Source: Clostridiaceae bacterium (GTDB lineage Bacteria; Bacillota; Clostridia; Oscillospirales; Acutalibacteraceae). Taken from it: DNA of 40,806 bases. Positions 7,296 to 16,046 of the stretch are shown here, in pieces (position 1 is the first letter of the stretch; the number at the start of each line of letters is the position of its first letter). The DNA lies in NCBI GenBank assembly GCA_016282855.1, contig JAEELT010000001.1, positions 1-40,806 on the forward strand, given 5' to 3'. The notes under the pieces are model-generated. The model searched no databases and was not told where the DNA came from. It saw nothing but the letters and a program-made list of their open reading frames with translations. The translations under genes were made by a program, and so were the position numbers.

Positions 7296-7829
7296 TTACA
7301 TTTGGAAATTCTTTATATACGAATCTATGCAAGACTGAACGATCTCTTCGGCCACTGCACGGGGCTCAACCTCTGTTACAGTAGTATCCGTCTTATGCTC
7401 AAGCGATTTATAAACTTCAAAGAAATGCTTTATTTCTTCAAATCTGTGGGGAGGAAGCTTATCAATATCGTGATAAAAGCTGTAATTGGGGTCGTTGACA
7501 GGTACGGCAATTATTTTTTCGTCCCTCGCTCCCCCGTCTTCCATAATAAGCACGCCTATGGGAACGCATTCAACTATCGTCATCGGGCGTATGATTTCGC
7601 TGCAAAGCACAAGCACGTCAAGCGGGTCTCCGTCTGCGGCATAAGTGCGGGGAATGAAGCCGTAATTCGCGGGGTAATGAGTTGAAGTAAACAAAACTCT
7701 GTCAAGCTTGAGCATGCCGGTTTCTTTGTCAAGCTCATACTTGTTCTTACCGCCCTTGGAAATTTCTATAACAGCGTAAAACCTGTCTTTTTTAATCCTT
7801 TTTGGAGAAATATCATGCCATATATTCAT
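7296..7829 (-). CDS. ppa: family I inorganic pyrophosphatase
   Basis: The 177-residue enzyme hydrolyses pyrophosphate to two phosphates in the cytoplasm and so pulls biosynthetic reactions forward. The signature DGDPLDVLVL (residues 66-75) supplies the magnesium-binding aspartates Asp66, Asp68 and Asp71. Other expected parts are KYELDKETG near the N-terminus, YPANYGFIP (52-60), and PVNDPNY with the K-H-F-F-E-V-Y segment near the end. The length is typical. It is the last gene of a leftward four-gene unit, 21 bases after the reductase, with AGAGGTG as ribosome site. Confidence 0.95.
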   Translation of the reverse strand: MNIWHDISPKRIKKDRFYAVIEISKGGKNKYELDKETGMLKLDRVLFTSTHYPANYGFIPRTYAADGDPLDVLVLCSEIIRPMTIVECVPIGVLIMEDGGARDEKIIAVPVNDPNYSFYHDIDKLPPHRFEEIKHFFEVYKSLEHKTDTTVTEVEPRAVAEEIVQSCIDSYIKNFQM

Positions 7830-7850
7830 TATTAAGCACCTCTGAATTTT

Positions 7851-9059
7851 TTATCTGACTGCCGGCACATTGATTTCAAGGTCGGTCAGGGGGAAGGAAC
7901 AGCAGGGATGAATGCAACCGAAATCCTTATCCGCAAGCCTTCTGTAATCAATCTGTTTCGGTATATATACTTCACCGGATATTAAATGCGAATGGCAGAA
8001 TCCGCACTCACCGCTTCTGCAGCGTGAGGGAACGGCAATGCCGTTTTTTTCAAGAATCTGCATAACCGAGTCGCAGGAATTTCCGGTAACAGTTCTGGTT
8101 TCGTCCTGTATGGTAACGGTAATCTTAACCTCTTCGGGTACATCGGAGGGATAATCTGCCTGCGAAGAAGGATTATGCAATTCGCCGAACATTTCCCTGC
8201 GTATGAATTTTCTTTCTATGCCGAGTTTGTCTGTTTCTTTTTCAAGAAATTCATACATCTGCTGAGGTCCGCAGATAAACACAGAATAATCCCCGTTATC
8301 GGGAGCATATTTTTTAATCAGATCCGCGGTGATAAATCCTTTTTCGGCTCCCGCAGGCATTTCTTCCTCAGCGGTGTCACTGAGCACATGAACTACCTTG
8401 ATTTTGCCGCACTTCTTCTCAAGAGCCTCAAGCTCGTCCTTAAACAGAATATTAGCGGGATCTCTGCTGCCGTAAAGAAGGACAAGATTGAAATCCTCAT
8501 CTCCGTCACAAACCGCGTTTGCCATTGAAACAAACGGAGTGATGCCGCTGCCGCCGGCAAGGCAGATAACCGTGCCCGCATCTCTGAGCGGCTGATATTC
8601 AAAATTACCCGAAGGCGCGGAAACCTCTACGCAGGTGCCGACAGCCCAATTTGAGAGTATATGGTTTGACATAAGTCCGCCGTCAACGCGTTTAACGGTC
8701 AGCTCATAAAATCCCTCAAGCGAGTTTTTCGGCGATGAAGAAATGGAATACGCTCTGCTCAGCGGTATTGAACCGACATTTTCAAATACTGTAAGGTATT
8801 TGCCGGCGCCGAAATAAGCAAGCTTTTCGGTGCCCTTTTCAGTATCGGGCACAAGCCTGAAGCTTTTGCAGTCAGCGCTTCTTTCAATTATTTCGGCAAC
8901 TTTAAGATATTGCCTTACGGGATGCAAAGCAGCAGCGAGAGCCCTGGCGCTGTCAGTGCCCTCAGGAACCTCGGGCGAACCGCTTTTGAATCTGGATTGC
9001 CTGTTTCCGAGCATAGGAAGAAACTTACGGGCGCTTAATGATTTAATCGGGCTTGCCAT
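7851..9059 (-). CDS. NAD(P)H:acceptor reductase with FAD, NAD and C-terminal 2Fe-2S domains
   Basis: 402 residues. After an N-terminal extension of about 50 residues comes a ferredoxin-reductase-type FAD barrel (RAYS, residues 102-105, plus the GGLMSNHI region). A nucleotide-binding domain (LAGGSGITPF, then ICGPQQMY) follows, and a plant-type ferredoxin at the C-terminus has Cys347, Cys352, Cys355 and a fourth Cys at 386 or 387. Electrons would run NAD(P)H to FAD to 2Fe-2S to a partner protein. I start it at ATG 9059, not at the longer in-frame start at 9179. The longer version would run 119 bases into the upstream gene, while AGGGAGG lies just before 9059. The adjacent flavoprotein, whose stop is one base away, is the likely partner. 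Confidence 0.9.
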   Translation of the reverse strand: MASPIKSLSARKFLPMLGNRQSRFKSGSPEVPEGTDSARALAAALHPVRQYLKVAEIIERSADCKSFRLVPDTEKGTEKLAYFGAGKYLTVFENVGSIPLSRAYSISSSPKNSLEGFYELTVKRVDGGLMSNHILSNWAVGTCVEVSAPSGNFEYQPLRDAGTVICLAGGSGITPFVSMANAVCDGDEDFNLVLLYGSRDPANILFKDELEALEKKCGKIKVVHVLSDTAEEEMPAGAEKGFITADLIKKYAPDNGDYSVFICGPQQMYEFLEKETDKLGIERKFIRREMFGELHNPSSQADYPSDVPEEVKITVTIQDETRTVTGNSCDSVMQILEKNGIAVPSRCRSGECGFCHSHLISGEVYIPKQIDYRRLADKDFGCIHPCCSFPLTDLEINVPAVR

Positions 9060-9060
9060 A

Positions 9061-10623
9061 TTATTTTCCCTCCCTGAATGCTTTAATTGTGAGTTTTGCG
9101 GCTTTTTCGCCTGTGTAGTATGCGCAGCCGTATCCGTCTCCGCGCTCCTGAGAAGCTCCGCAGAAAAGGAAATTATCAAACGGCTGATCCTGCATATACT
9201 GAATGGTTCTGGGTATCAGGCTGTCCCATTTCTCAAGCATATATCCGTAAGGTGTACCCATAGGCGTGTTCAGATATCTTGAAAATGTCGGCGGAAGAGC
9301 AATTTCAATCTCTTCTATATAGGGCCTGATTGAAATATTGAGCGCTTTCTCGCATGTATCAATAAGGAATCCGGCAACTTTTGTTTTGAGCTTTTTATAA
9401 TCCTGCGGCTTTACATCCTTGAGAGGATCGCCGAAAGTCATTGTTGTAAGGAAAAGCTGAGAAGTTCCCGGAGGTGTACAGTCCGGAATAACTTCATTAA
9501 GGCAGTTGATAATGCAGAAGCCGCTGTAGAAATCGCCGCACGCTTCATACTGCTTGTCAGAATCCGAATCCGGAGCGATAAAGATTGAATAATCCTTAAT
9601 GCCGAGCTCCTCTTTGGTTTTATTCATGCCGAGATAAACTGTTGTAAGCGAAACGGCGGTTTTCCTGGCGTTGGTCATCCTGATTTGCTTCTCCGGTATA
9701 TCATCTTTGCCAAACAAGTCGCTCAAGACGAATTTCGGGGATGCGTTGCAGATAAATCTGTCTGCGAATACTTCTTTGTTACCGTTCACTTTTACGCCGG
9801 CAGGACGTCCGTCTTTCATAATAACCGATGTTACCTCAGAATTATACCAGATGTCTCCACCGTTATCACGGATTGACTTATCAATTGCAAGGCTCATTTC
9901 GTGGCTTCTGTTGCGGGGCATTGAAGCGCCGTTTTTGATATATCCATTCAGAACGGCAAGATAATACTGAAAATCGAACTGAGATGCGGGGCTGCCCATA
10001 TAGCACCAGTAAGTGTTGAATATATCCTGCGCCTTTTTGGGCATACCGAGTGTGTCAAGGCCCTCTTTGATAGTGTGAGATGTGAGGCGCATAAAATCGG
10101 GCATATACTTGAGAGCCTTGAATATGCCTCCCATATTGTCACCCTCACCCATACATTCAAAAGCCTTTGTCATTTCTTCCGAAAGCTCAAAAGCTTTCAT
10201 GCAGCTGTCATAAGAGCCGGGAACAATCTCATCAAGCTTACGGCTGAACGCTTCAAAACCGACGGGCATTCTGGCGTCAACAGAAACACGCACTCCGTCT
10301 TCGTTTATAAAGCTGTCTTTGTCGCCTTCCTTCGCCGGAACAACAAGCCGGAAAGTGGAGTTATGCTTTACCCAGTTAACTTTTGCTTCCATATTGCCAA
10401 ACTGAATATCAAGAGGACCGGGGCTTTCGGGTGTACCTATACCGCAAAGCTCGTGAAGCGACGGCTCAAATTCAAATCTGCCTCTTACAAAAGAAGAGGC
10501 TGAGCCGCCGGGAATGTTGTGCCTTTCAAGCAAGAGCGTTGAAAGCCCGGCTTTTGAGCAGGTGGCAGCCGCTGCAAGACCGCCGTTGCCGGCACCTATG
10601 ACAATCACATCATATTTCTTCAT
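9061..10623 (-). CDS. CrtI/RetSat-like FAD-dependent oxidoreductase
   Basis: 520 residues of the phytoene desaturase / carotene isomerase / retinol saturase type. The N-terminal dinucleotide fold has GAGNGG at residues 10-15, an acidic strand end (LLLERH) and the family GGSASSF loop. The C-terminus has the second FAD signature, FLFCGAS followed by GDGYGCAYYTG. No carotenoid synthesis genes lie nearby, so carotenoid desaturation is unlikely. A saturase or isomerase acting on a hydrophobic unsaturated substrate, fed by the reductase gene that follows, fits better but is inference. GGAGG lies inside the end of the upstream gene, 6 bases of non-coding sequence separate them, and translation is probably coupled. 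Confidence 0.85.
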   Translation of the reverse strand: MKKYDVIVIGAGNGGLAAAATCSKAGLSTLLLERHNIPGGSASSFVRGRFEFEPSLHELCGIGTPESPGPLDIQFGNMEAKVNWVKHNSTFRLVVPAKEGDKDSFINEDGVRVSVDARMPVGFEAFSRKLDEIVPGSYDSCMKAFELSEEMTKAFECMGEGDNMGGIFKALKYMPDFMRLTSHTIKEGLDTLGMPKKAQDIFNTYWCYMGSPASQFDFQYYLAVLNGYIKNGASMPRNRSHEMSLAIDKSIRDNGGDIWYNSEVTSVIMKDGRPAGVKVNGNKEVFADRFICNASPKFVLSDLFGKDDIPEKQIRMTNARKTAVSLTTVYLGMNKTKEELGIKDYSIFIAPDSDSDKQYEACGDFYSGFCIINCLNEVIPDCTPPGTSQLFLTTMTFGDPLKDVKPQDYKKLKTKVAGFLIDTCEKALNISIRPYIEEIEIALPPTFSRYLNTPMGTPYGYMLEKWDSLIPRTIQYMQDQPFDNFLFCGASQERGDGYGCAYYTGEKAAKLTIKAFREGK

Positions 10624-10629
10624 TAACAG

Positions 10630-11364
10630 TTATTCCTCCTTTGATATTTCATTTTCAGCGTTAATCTGTTTTCTTTTTTTAACTTTATTCATAACAACGC
10701 TTGCCGCTATCGCAAACAAAAGAGCCGGCAGAGCATAAAGATATGAAAGAGGGTTTGATAAATCACCTTTTGATCCGACAACAGTCCAGAGAATATTCAG
10801 AATGAGCATGCCGAGATTTGCGGCGGCAAAATATTTGCCGAAGGGAATATCCATTGCTCCGAAAATAAGGCTGCTCAGATCAGAAGGCATAAAGCCGCCG
10901 GCCTTGAAAACAAAAACAAGTGAAAAGCTGTTAGCGTCAGCAAAATCATCTATCTTTTTAACTGCTTTGAACCTGGATGAAAGGGTTTCAATCATTGATT
11001 TGCCTGTGAATCTGCCCAGATAATACGGCAAAATCAAGCTGAGGGCTGTTGCAACGGCATTTACTGCAACCGCCACAAAAAAATTATCAAATACTATTCC
11101 CGAGAGTACAAAGAGCACCGCAGGGGGAAATATCAGGGCAAAAGATTTCACTATGCTGAACCCTGTCAGAATCAAAGCAATGGTAAAAGCTCCTCCGGTC
11201 AGATATTCGGCAAGTGTATCGGCGGTTTTGACCGAAATATGATTCTTTGACATAAAAACAATACACACGGTAAGCATTGCAGCCATAAACAGAAATGAAA
11301 GAATCTGAAGAATTCTGACCAGTTTACCGTATTTCTTTTCATTTGAGGCAATGTTTTTTTCCAC
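10630..11364 (-). CDS. TVP38/TMEM64-family (VTT domain) membrane protein
   Basis: About 244 residues with five or six hydrophobic segments. The centre has the VTT/SNARE-associated pattern: a re-entrant hydrophobic stretch (PAVLFVLSGIVF), then LPYYLGRFTGKSMIE, and later FKAGGFMPSDLSSLIFGAMDIPFGKYF. Members of this superfamily include DedA proteins and lipid scramblases; the substrate here is unknown. I choose GTG 11364, with AGGTGA upstream. The longer start at 11436 would lie upstream of the promoter's -35 box, so it cannot be in the transcript. It is the first gene of the unit with the CrtI-like protein, the reductase and pyrophosphatase. Confidence 0.85.
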   Translation of the reverse strand: MEKNIASNEKKYGKLVRILQILSFLFMAAMLTVCIVFMSKNHISVKTADTLAEYLTGGAFTIALILTGFSIVKSFALIFPPAVLFVLSGIVFDNFFVAVAVNAVATALSLILPYYLGRFTGKSMIETLSSRFKAVKKIDDFADANSFSLVFVFKAGGFMPSDLSSLIFGAMDIPFGKYFAAANLGMLILNILWTVVGSKGDLSNPLSYLYALPALLFAIAASVVMNKVKKRKQINAENEISKEE

Positions 11365-11391
11365 TCTGAAATCACCTGCCTTCATTTTTTT

Positions 11392-11421
11392 ATTATAAAT
11401 TAGTTTTTGCCGTATTGTCAA
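11392..11421 (-). promoter_or_regulatory. sigma-A promoter of the TVP38-CrtI-reductase-ppa unit
   Basis: On the minus strand, TTGACA (11421-11416) and TATAAT (11397-11392) are separated by 18 bases. Both hexamers are consensus. Its position rules out the longer start for the TVP38 gene. Confidence 0.8.
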
Positions 11422-11442
11422 CCGATAATAAACCAAATGTTA

Positions 11443-11469
11443 TAAAAAAGCCCGCAGAAAACTGCGGGC
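11443..11469 (-). terminator. strong intrinsic terminator after the NSS transporter
   Basis: GCCCGCAG and CTGCGGGC form a perfect 8-base-pair stem with a four-base loop. On the minus strand it is followed by six T. It isolates the transporter from the next leftward promoter, only about 20 bases away. Confidence 0.92.
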
Positions 11470-11475
11470 AGATTT

Positions 11476-12825
11476 TTATATTTTAAGGATTCCGAAGGAC
11501 TGAAGAATACCGGAAACAAGAATTGCGAAAATAAAAATCGGCGCAATCCATTTTACCATTACCGAGTAAAAGCCTTTTGACCTGAAATCACCGTTGATTT
11601 CAACCTCTTCTATTATTGATTTGGGTTTAATGATAAATCCGACCATAAAGCAGGTAAGCATACCTACAAGAGGCAGGAAAACATTATTTGAGATAAAATC
11701 AAGAAAATCGAGTATGCTGAAGCCGATTATTGAAACATTGCTCCAGATTCCGAAGCCGAGTGAACAAACAACTCCGAGGGCAACACCGTAAACGGCTACA
11801 ATAAGTGTAGCGCTTGTGCGTTTAAGACCCATATTATCTATAAGGCCGGAAACTATCGCTTCCAAAATGGAAATAGAGCTTGTAAGAGCAGCAAAAAGAA
11901 CAAGGAAAAAGAACAGCGGCCCGATTATTTTACCGGCAGGCATTTCATTAAACACTTTGGGAAGAGTGACAAACATAAGAGAAGGCCCGGTGCTCAGAGC
12001 GGATTTGTCTCCACCGGAAAACTCAAATACTGCAGGTATAATCATAAGCCCTGCAAGGAATGCTATTGCCGTGTCAAAAAGCTCGATTTTATGTGTTGCC
12101 CCGGTAATGCTCTCATCCTTTGAAAGATATGAGCCGTAAGTAATCATAATGCCCATTGCAAGTGACATGGAATAAAACAGCTGACCGAGAGCGGCAAGGA
12201 AAGTTTTGAAACTGAGCTCTTTGAAATTGGGTAAAAGATAATACTTTATTCCGGGCAGTGAGCCGGGTCTCGTAACCACATAAACAGACAGACCGACAGT
12301 GATAATAAGAAGAGCCGGCATAAGGATTCTGCTCAGCTTTTCAATACCGTTGTTTATACCGAAAATAACCACAAGAACTGTCGCTGCAATAAAAACAGCA
12401 AACCAGAGGAGCGGCTCGCCGGTTGATGAAACATAAGCGGAAAAATAAGAATCCGAAGCTGTGGCCGTGCTCTCGGCAAATGAAGCAAAAGTATATTTTG
12501 TTACCCAGCCGCCGATGAGGCAATAATACGGAAAAATAAGAACGGGCACAAATGTCGCCAGTTTTCCGAGCCAGCCCCATTTTTTGCTGAGCTTTCCGAA
12601 TGCCGCGAGCGGACTTAACTGAGTTTTTCTGCCGATTGATATTTCAGTTATCATCAGCACAGTGCCGAATGTGAGAGCAAGAATAATGTATACAAAAAGG
12701 AATGCCCCTCCCCCGTATTTTGCGGCAAGATAAGGGAACCTCCAAAGATTGCCCAAACCGACAGCAGAACCGGCTGCAGCAAGAATAAAGCCGAGTTTGC
12801 CGGTAAATGTGTTTCTTTTTTCCAT
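11476..12825 (-). CDS. sodium-dependent transporter, SNF/NSS family
   Basis: 449 residues with about eleven membrane segments. The N-terminal signature, GKLGFILAAAGSAVGLGNLW followed by RFPY, is diagnostic of sodium:neurotransmitter symporters such as LeuT, MhsT and TnaT. Its unwound first helix binds sodium and the amino-acid substrate. The ARG-rich start (MEKRNTFTG) and FKTFLAALGQLFYSMSLAMG later in the protein also fit. Eleven rather than twelve helices is usual for the short bacterial branch. The substrate is probably an amino acid, but which one cannot be told. It is monocistronic: its own promoter, divergent from the GH106-like gene, and a strong terminator. Confidence 0.93.
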   Translation of the reverse strand: MEKRNTFTGKLGFILAAAGSAVGLGNLWRFPYLAAKYGGGAFLFVYIILALTFGTVLMITEISIGRKTQLSPLAAFGKLSKKWGWLGKLATFVPVLIFPYYCLIGGWVTKYTFASFAESTATASDSYFSAYVSSTGEPLLWFAVFIAATVLVVIFGINNGIEKLSRILMPALLIITVGLSVYVVTRPGSLPGIKYYLLPNFKELSFKTFLAALGQLFYSMSLAMGIMITYGSYLSKDESITGATHKIELFDTAIAFLAGLMIIPAVFEFSGGDKSALSTGPSLMFVTLPKVFNEMPAGKIIGPLFFFLVLFAALTSSISILEAIVSGLIDNMGLKRTSATLIVAVYGVALGVVCSLGFGIWSNVSIIGFSILDFLDFISNNVFLPLVGMLTCFMVGFIIKPKSIIEEVEINGDFRSKGFYSVMVKWIAPIFIFAILVSGILQSFGILKI

Positions 12826-12866
12826 AGTGACAACATCTCCGTGAGTATTAGTAAATATTATCGACT

Positions 12867-12894
12867 ATTATATCACAAAGAAAAACATTGTCAA
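12867..12894 (-). promoter_or_regulatory. promoter of the NSS transporter
   Basis: On the minus strand, TTGACA (12894-12889) and TATAAT (12872-12867) have a 16-base spacer and a TG one base before the -10 (an extended -10). It is divergent from the promoter at 12925. Confidence 0.8.
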
Positions 12895-12924
12895 TTTTAA
12901 TATAGTTTTATTATAAACATTAGA

Positions 12925-12953
12925 TTGACAAACAATGTGATTTTTCATACAAT
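12925..12953 (+). promoter_or_regulatory. promoter of the glycosidase-ABC exporter operon
   Basis: TTGACA at 12925-12930, a 17-base spacer, and TACAAT at 12948-12953. The GGAGG ribosome site at 12972-12976 precedes ATG 12984. Confidence 0.8.
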
Positions 12954-12983
12954 ACACTTATAAACGACTATGGAGGAATTCAG

Positions 12984-15900
12984 ATGCTTTACAAGAAAAA
13001 CTCCGCTAATGAGCTGTCGGACGAATTATTCAGAAATCCTACTTCAGAATACAGAAGCACTCCGTTCTGGGCCTGGAATAACGAGCTTGAAATCGAAGAA
13101 CTCAAGCGACAGATAGAAATATTCAAAGAGATGGGATTCGGCGGATTCCATATGCATGTGAGAACCGGACTTACCACTCCCTATCTCAGCGATGAATTTA
13201 TGGAGCTGATTAAAGGATGCACCGAAAAGGCCAAAGATGAAAAAATGCTCGCGTGGCTCTATGACGAGGACAGATGGCCATCCGGTGCCGCGGGAGGGCT
13301 TGTAACCAAAGATGAAAAATACAGACAGAGATGTCTTATTTTCAGCAGTGCTCCTCAGCCCGAAGAAACAGACGGAAAATCTGAGCTGAGCGTAAAGGGC
13401 AAAAACGCCCTTCTGAGATGCTATGATATTTCGCTGGATGATGAAGGTAATCTTCTGTCTTACAGGCAAATCGGCAAAGACGAAGAGGCAAAAGGCAAAA
13501 AATGGTATGCTTATTTGTCTGTAAATGCCGGCTCAACCTGGTTCAATAACAAGACTTATGCCAATACCCTTGACAAGGCAGCAATAGAGAGATTTATTGA
13601 AGTGACTCATGAAAGATACAAGCAGTCTGTAGGCGACGAGTTTGACGCAACAGTTCCTGCTGTCTTTACAGATGAGCCTCAGTTTACACGAAAGGAAAAC
13701 TTCAAAAACCCGTTTGACTGCGATAAGGCTGAAATGCCCTGGACAGATGACTTTCCCGACACATTTAAAGAAGCTTACGGATTTGACATCTTTGATTATC
13801 TTCCCGAATTATTCTGGGAGAAACAGGATAACGGCATATCAAAAGCGAGATACCTGTATCACGATCACATCTGCGAAAGATTTACCGAAGCCTTTTCCGA
13901 CACAATAGGCAAATGGTGCGATAAAAACAGGATATCACTTACCGGACATATGATGGAGGAGCCGTCTCTGCGCTCACAGACAAGAGCAGTCGGTGAAGCA
14001 ATGAGGGCTTACAGAAGTTTCGGTATTCCGGGCATCGATATGCTTTGCGCAAATTTTGAATTCACTACCGCCAAGCAGGCCCAGTCCGCCGTTAATCAGT
14101 TTGGCAAAGAAGCAATGCTTTCCGAGCTTTACGGCGTAACCGGCTGGGACTATGATTTCAGAGGATACAAGCTGCACGGCGACTGGCAGGCTTGCCTCGG
14201 CGTAACAGTAAGAGTCCCCCATCTCTCCTGGGTATCAATGGAGGGAGAAGCAAAGAGAGATTACCCTGCTTCAATCAGCTATCAAAGCCCGTGGTGGAAG
14301 GAATATTCATACCTTGAGGATCATTTTGCAAGAGTAAACACGCTTATGACCAGGGGCAGACCGGTTGTGAAAGTAGGCGTAATTCACCCGATTGAGAGCT
14401 ACTGGATTCACTTCGGCCCGGAAAGCAAAACGAAGAAGATTCGTGACAGAATGGACAGCGACTTTTTCAGCATCACCGACTGGCTTCTTAAGGGCAGTAT
14501 AGATTTTGATTTTATAAGCGAATCACAGATTCCTTCTGTTTGCAGCATAAAAGACGGCAGATTCTGTATGGGTCAGATGAGCTACAGTGCTGTTCTTGTG
14601 CCCAACTGCGAGAGCCTCAGAAGCACCACAATTACCGCTCTTGAAAAATTCTGTAAAGCGGGAGGAAAAATTATATTCGCAGGCGACGCTCCTGCCATTT
14701 GCGACTGTGAATATTCCGACAAATGTGCCCCGCTTTTTAAAGATTCCGTAAAAGTTGCTTACACGAGAGAAGCTGTGCTAAGCGCTCTTGATGAATTCAG
14801 AATTATAAGAATCACTGAAAGCGGTGAGCTGACGGACGGTTTCATTTACAGGCTCAAAGAAGATAACGGTTCATATAATTTATTCATCAGCAGAGCCTGT
14901 GAACCCGAATCAAAGGCGTCTGTAAAAGCTCATAATCTTGAGATAGAATTAATCGGAAAACTTTACCCCGTTATTTATGATACTCAGACCGGAGAAAAAT
15001 ACTCTGCCTTATATGAGCATCGCGGCAATAAAACCGTCATTTTCAAAACGCTTTATGATTATGACAGCCTTCTGCTCAGGCTTTATAAAGATGACCCCGG
15101 TATATCTTACGCAGAAACAAAACAAATCCCGGCCTGTTCTCCTGTTTCAGTTCCCGATAGAGTTTCATATGAGACTGATGAAGAAAACGTGTTTCTGATT
15201 GATATATGCTCATTTTCACTTGACGGCGGCGAAACACACCCTGAAGAAGAAATATTGCGGCTTGACAATATATGCAGAATAGAGCTCGGTTTTGAAGAAA
15301 GGGGCGGCCGTGTTGCCCAGCCCTGGACTCTTCCCCCCGAAACCCCTTCGCACAGACTTACACTTATCAAAGAAATAGACAGCGAGATTTCTCTCAGCGG
15401 CGCATTTCTCGCTCTCGAAAAGCCGGAAGAAGCGTTCATTGAGTTTAACGGCAAAACGGTTGCGAACTCAGCGTGCGGATGGTTCACCGATAAGAGTATT
15501 AAGAAGGTTGCGCTGCCTGAAATCAAAGCCGGTAAAAACATACTGAAAGTTACAATACCCTTTGGCAAAAGAACAAACACCGAATGGATGTATATACTAG
15601 GCAATTTCGGAGTTAAAGTCAGCGGGCACAAAGCGGTTATCACCGAAAAGCCTCACGAAATATCTTTCGGCTCCGTTACTGCGCAGGGCTTCCCGTTCTA
15701 CGCCGGTAACATCACCTATAAAATACCGGTCTCAAAGCCGGGAAACTATACACTTATAGTTCCGGATTATTACGGCGCGCTTATCAGCGCGGAATACGAA
15801 GGCGTTAATGCCGGAAAGATTGTTTACCCTCCCTACAGTCTTGATTTCACGGCAGCAAAAGCGGGTATTCTCTATGTAAAGCTTTACGGCAACAGAGCAA

Positions 15901-16046
15901 ACGCATTCGGAGCGGTTCACAGAATCACGCCAAACGGCTGGATAGGTCCCGGCGCCTGGAGAACGGAAGGCGATGACTGGAGCTACTACTATATACTCAA
16001 AAACATCGGAATAATGACAAAACCCGAATTGAAAAACAATGATTAA
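12984..16046 (+). CDS. large GH106-like (alpha-L-rhamnosidase-type) glycoside hydrolase
   Basis: 1020 residues without a signal peptide. Residues ~20-350 read as a TIM barrel, with PFWAWNN, then GGFHMHVRTGL, AWLYDEDRWPSG and TGHMMEE (acidic residues suited to catalysis). Residues ~455-610 look like a glutamine-amidotransferase-like alpha/beta domain (VKVGVIHPIE, YSAVLVPNCE, KAGGKIIFAGDAP), as found behind the barrel in GH42- and GH106-type enzymes. The last ~270 residues look like a beta-sandwich carbohydrate-binding domain (AFIEFNGKTV, KNILKVTIPFG). The family assignment is by domain order and motif feel and is moderate; the substrate is uncertain. Its last eight bases overlap the start of the first ABC exporter gene, so all three genes are surely one operon. 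Confidence 0.7.
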   Translation: MLYKKNSANELSDELFRNPTSEYRSTPFWAWNNELEIEELKRQIEIFKEMGFGGFHMHVRTGLTTPYLSDEFMELIKGCTEKAKDEKMLAWLYDEDRWPSGAAGGLVTKDEKYRQRCLIFSSAPQPEETDGKSELSVKGKNALLRCYDISLDDEGNLLSYRQIGKDEEAKGKKWYAYLSVNAGSTWFNNKTYANTLDKAAIERFIEVTHERYKQSVGDEFDATVPAVFTDEPQFTRKENFKNPFDCDKAEMPWTDDFPDTFKEAYGFDIFDYLPELFWEKQDNGISKARYLYHDHICERFTEAFSDTIGKWCDKNRISLTGHMMEEPSLRSQTRAVGEAMRAYRSFGIPGIDMLCANFEFTTAKQAQSAVNQFGKEAMLSELYGVTGWDYDFRGYKLHGDWQACLGVTVRVPHLSWVSMEGEAKRDYPASISYQSPWWKEYSYLEDHFARVNTLMTRGRPVVKVGVIHPIESYWIHFGPESKTKKIRDRMDSDFFSITDWLLKGSIDFDFISESQIPSVCSIKDGRFCMGQMSYSAVLVPNCESLRSTTITALEKFCKAGGKIIFAGDAPAICDCEYSDKCAPLFKDSVKVAYTREAVLSALDEFRIIRITESGELTDGFIYRLKEDNGSYNLFISRACEPESKASVKAHNLEIELIGKLYPVIYDTQTGEKYSALYEHRGNKTVIFKTLYDYDSLLLRLYKDDPGISYAETKQIPACSPVSVPDRVSYETDEENVFLIDICSFSLDGGETHPEEEILRLDNICRIELGFEERGGRVAQPWTLPPETPSHRLTLIKEIDSEISLSGAFLALEKPEEAFIEFNGKTVANSACGWFTDKSIKKVALPEIKAGKNILKVTIPFGKRTNTEWMYILGNFGVKVSGHKAVITEKPHEISFGSVTAQGFPFYAGNITYKIPVSKPGNYTLIVPDYYGALISAEYEGVNAGKIVYPPYSLDFTAAKAGILYVKLYGNRANAFGAVHRITPNGWIGPGAWRTEGDDWSYYYILKNIGIMTKPELKNND

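Noticed and set aside
9060-9179. Forty-residue N-terminal extension of the reductase
   Set aside because: It lies inside the end of the CrtI-like gene, reads as a shadow frame, and a strong AGGGAGG site serves ATG 9059.
10075-10503. 142-residue + strand frame
   Set aside because: Antisense shadow of the CrtI-like gene, with no ribosome site and an unlikely protein composition.
11365-11436. Longer start of the TVP38 protein
   Set aside because: It overlaps the -35 and -10 boxes, so it would not be transcribed; GTG 11364 has a ribosome site.
12887-12940. Loose inverted repeat (ACATTGTCAA and TTGACAAACAATGT) between the divergent promoters
   Set aside because: The symmetry comes mainly from the two -35 hexamers facing away from each other, and the arms differ by a four-base insertion; not enough for an operator call.
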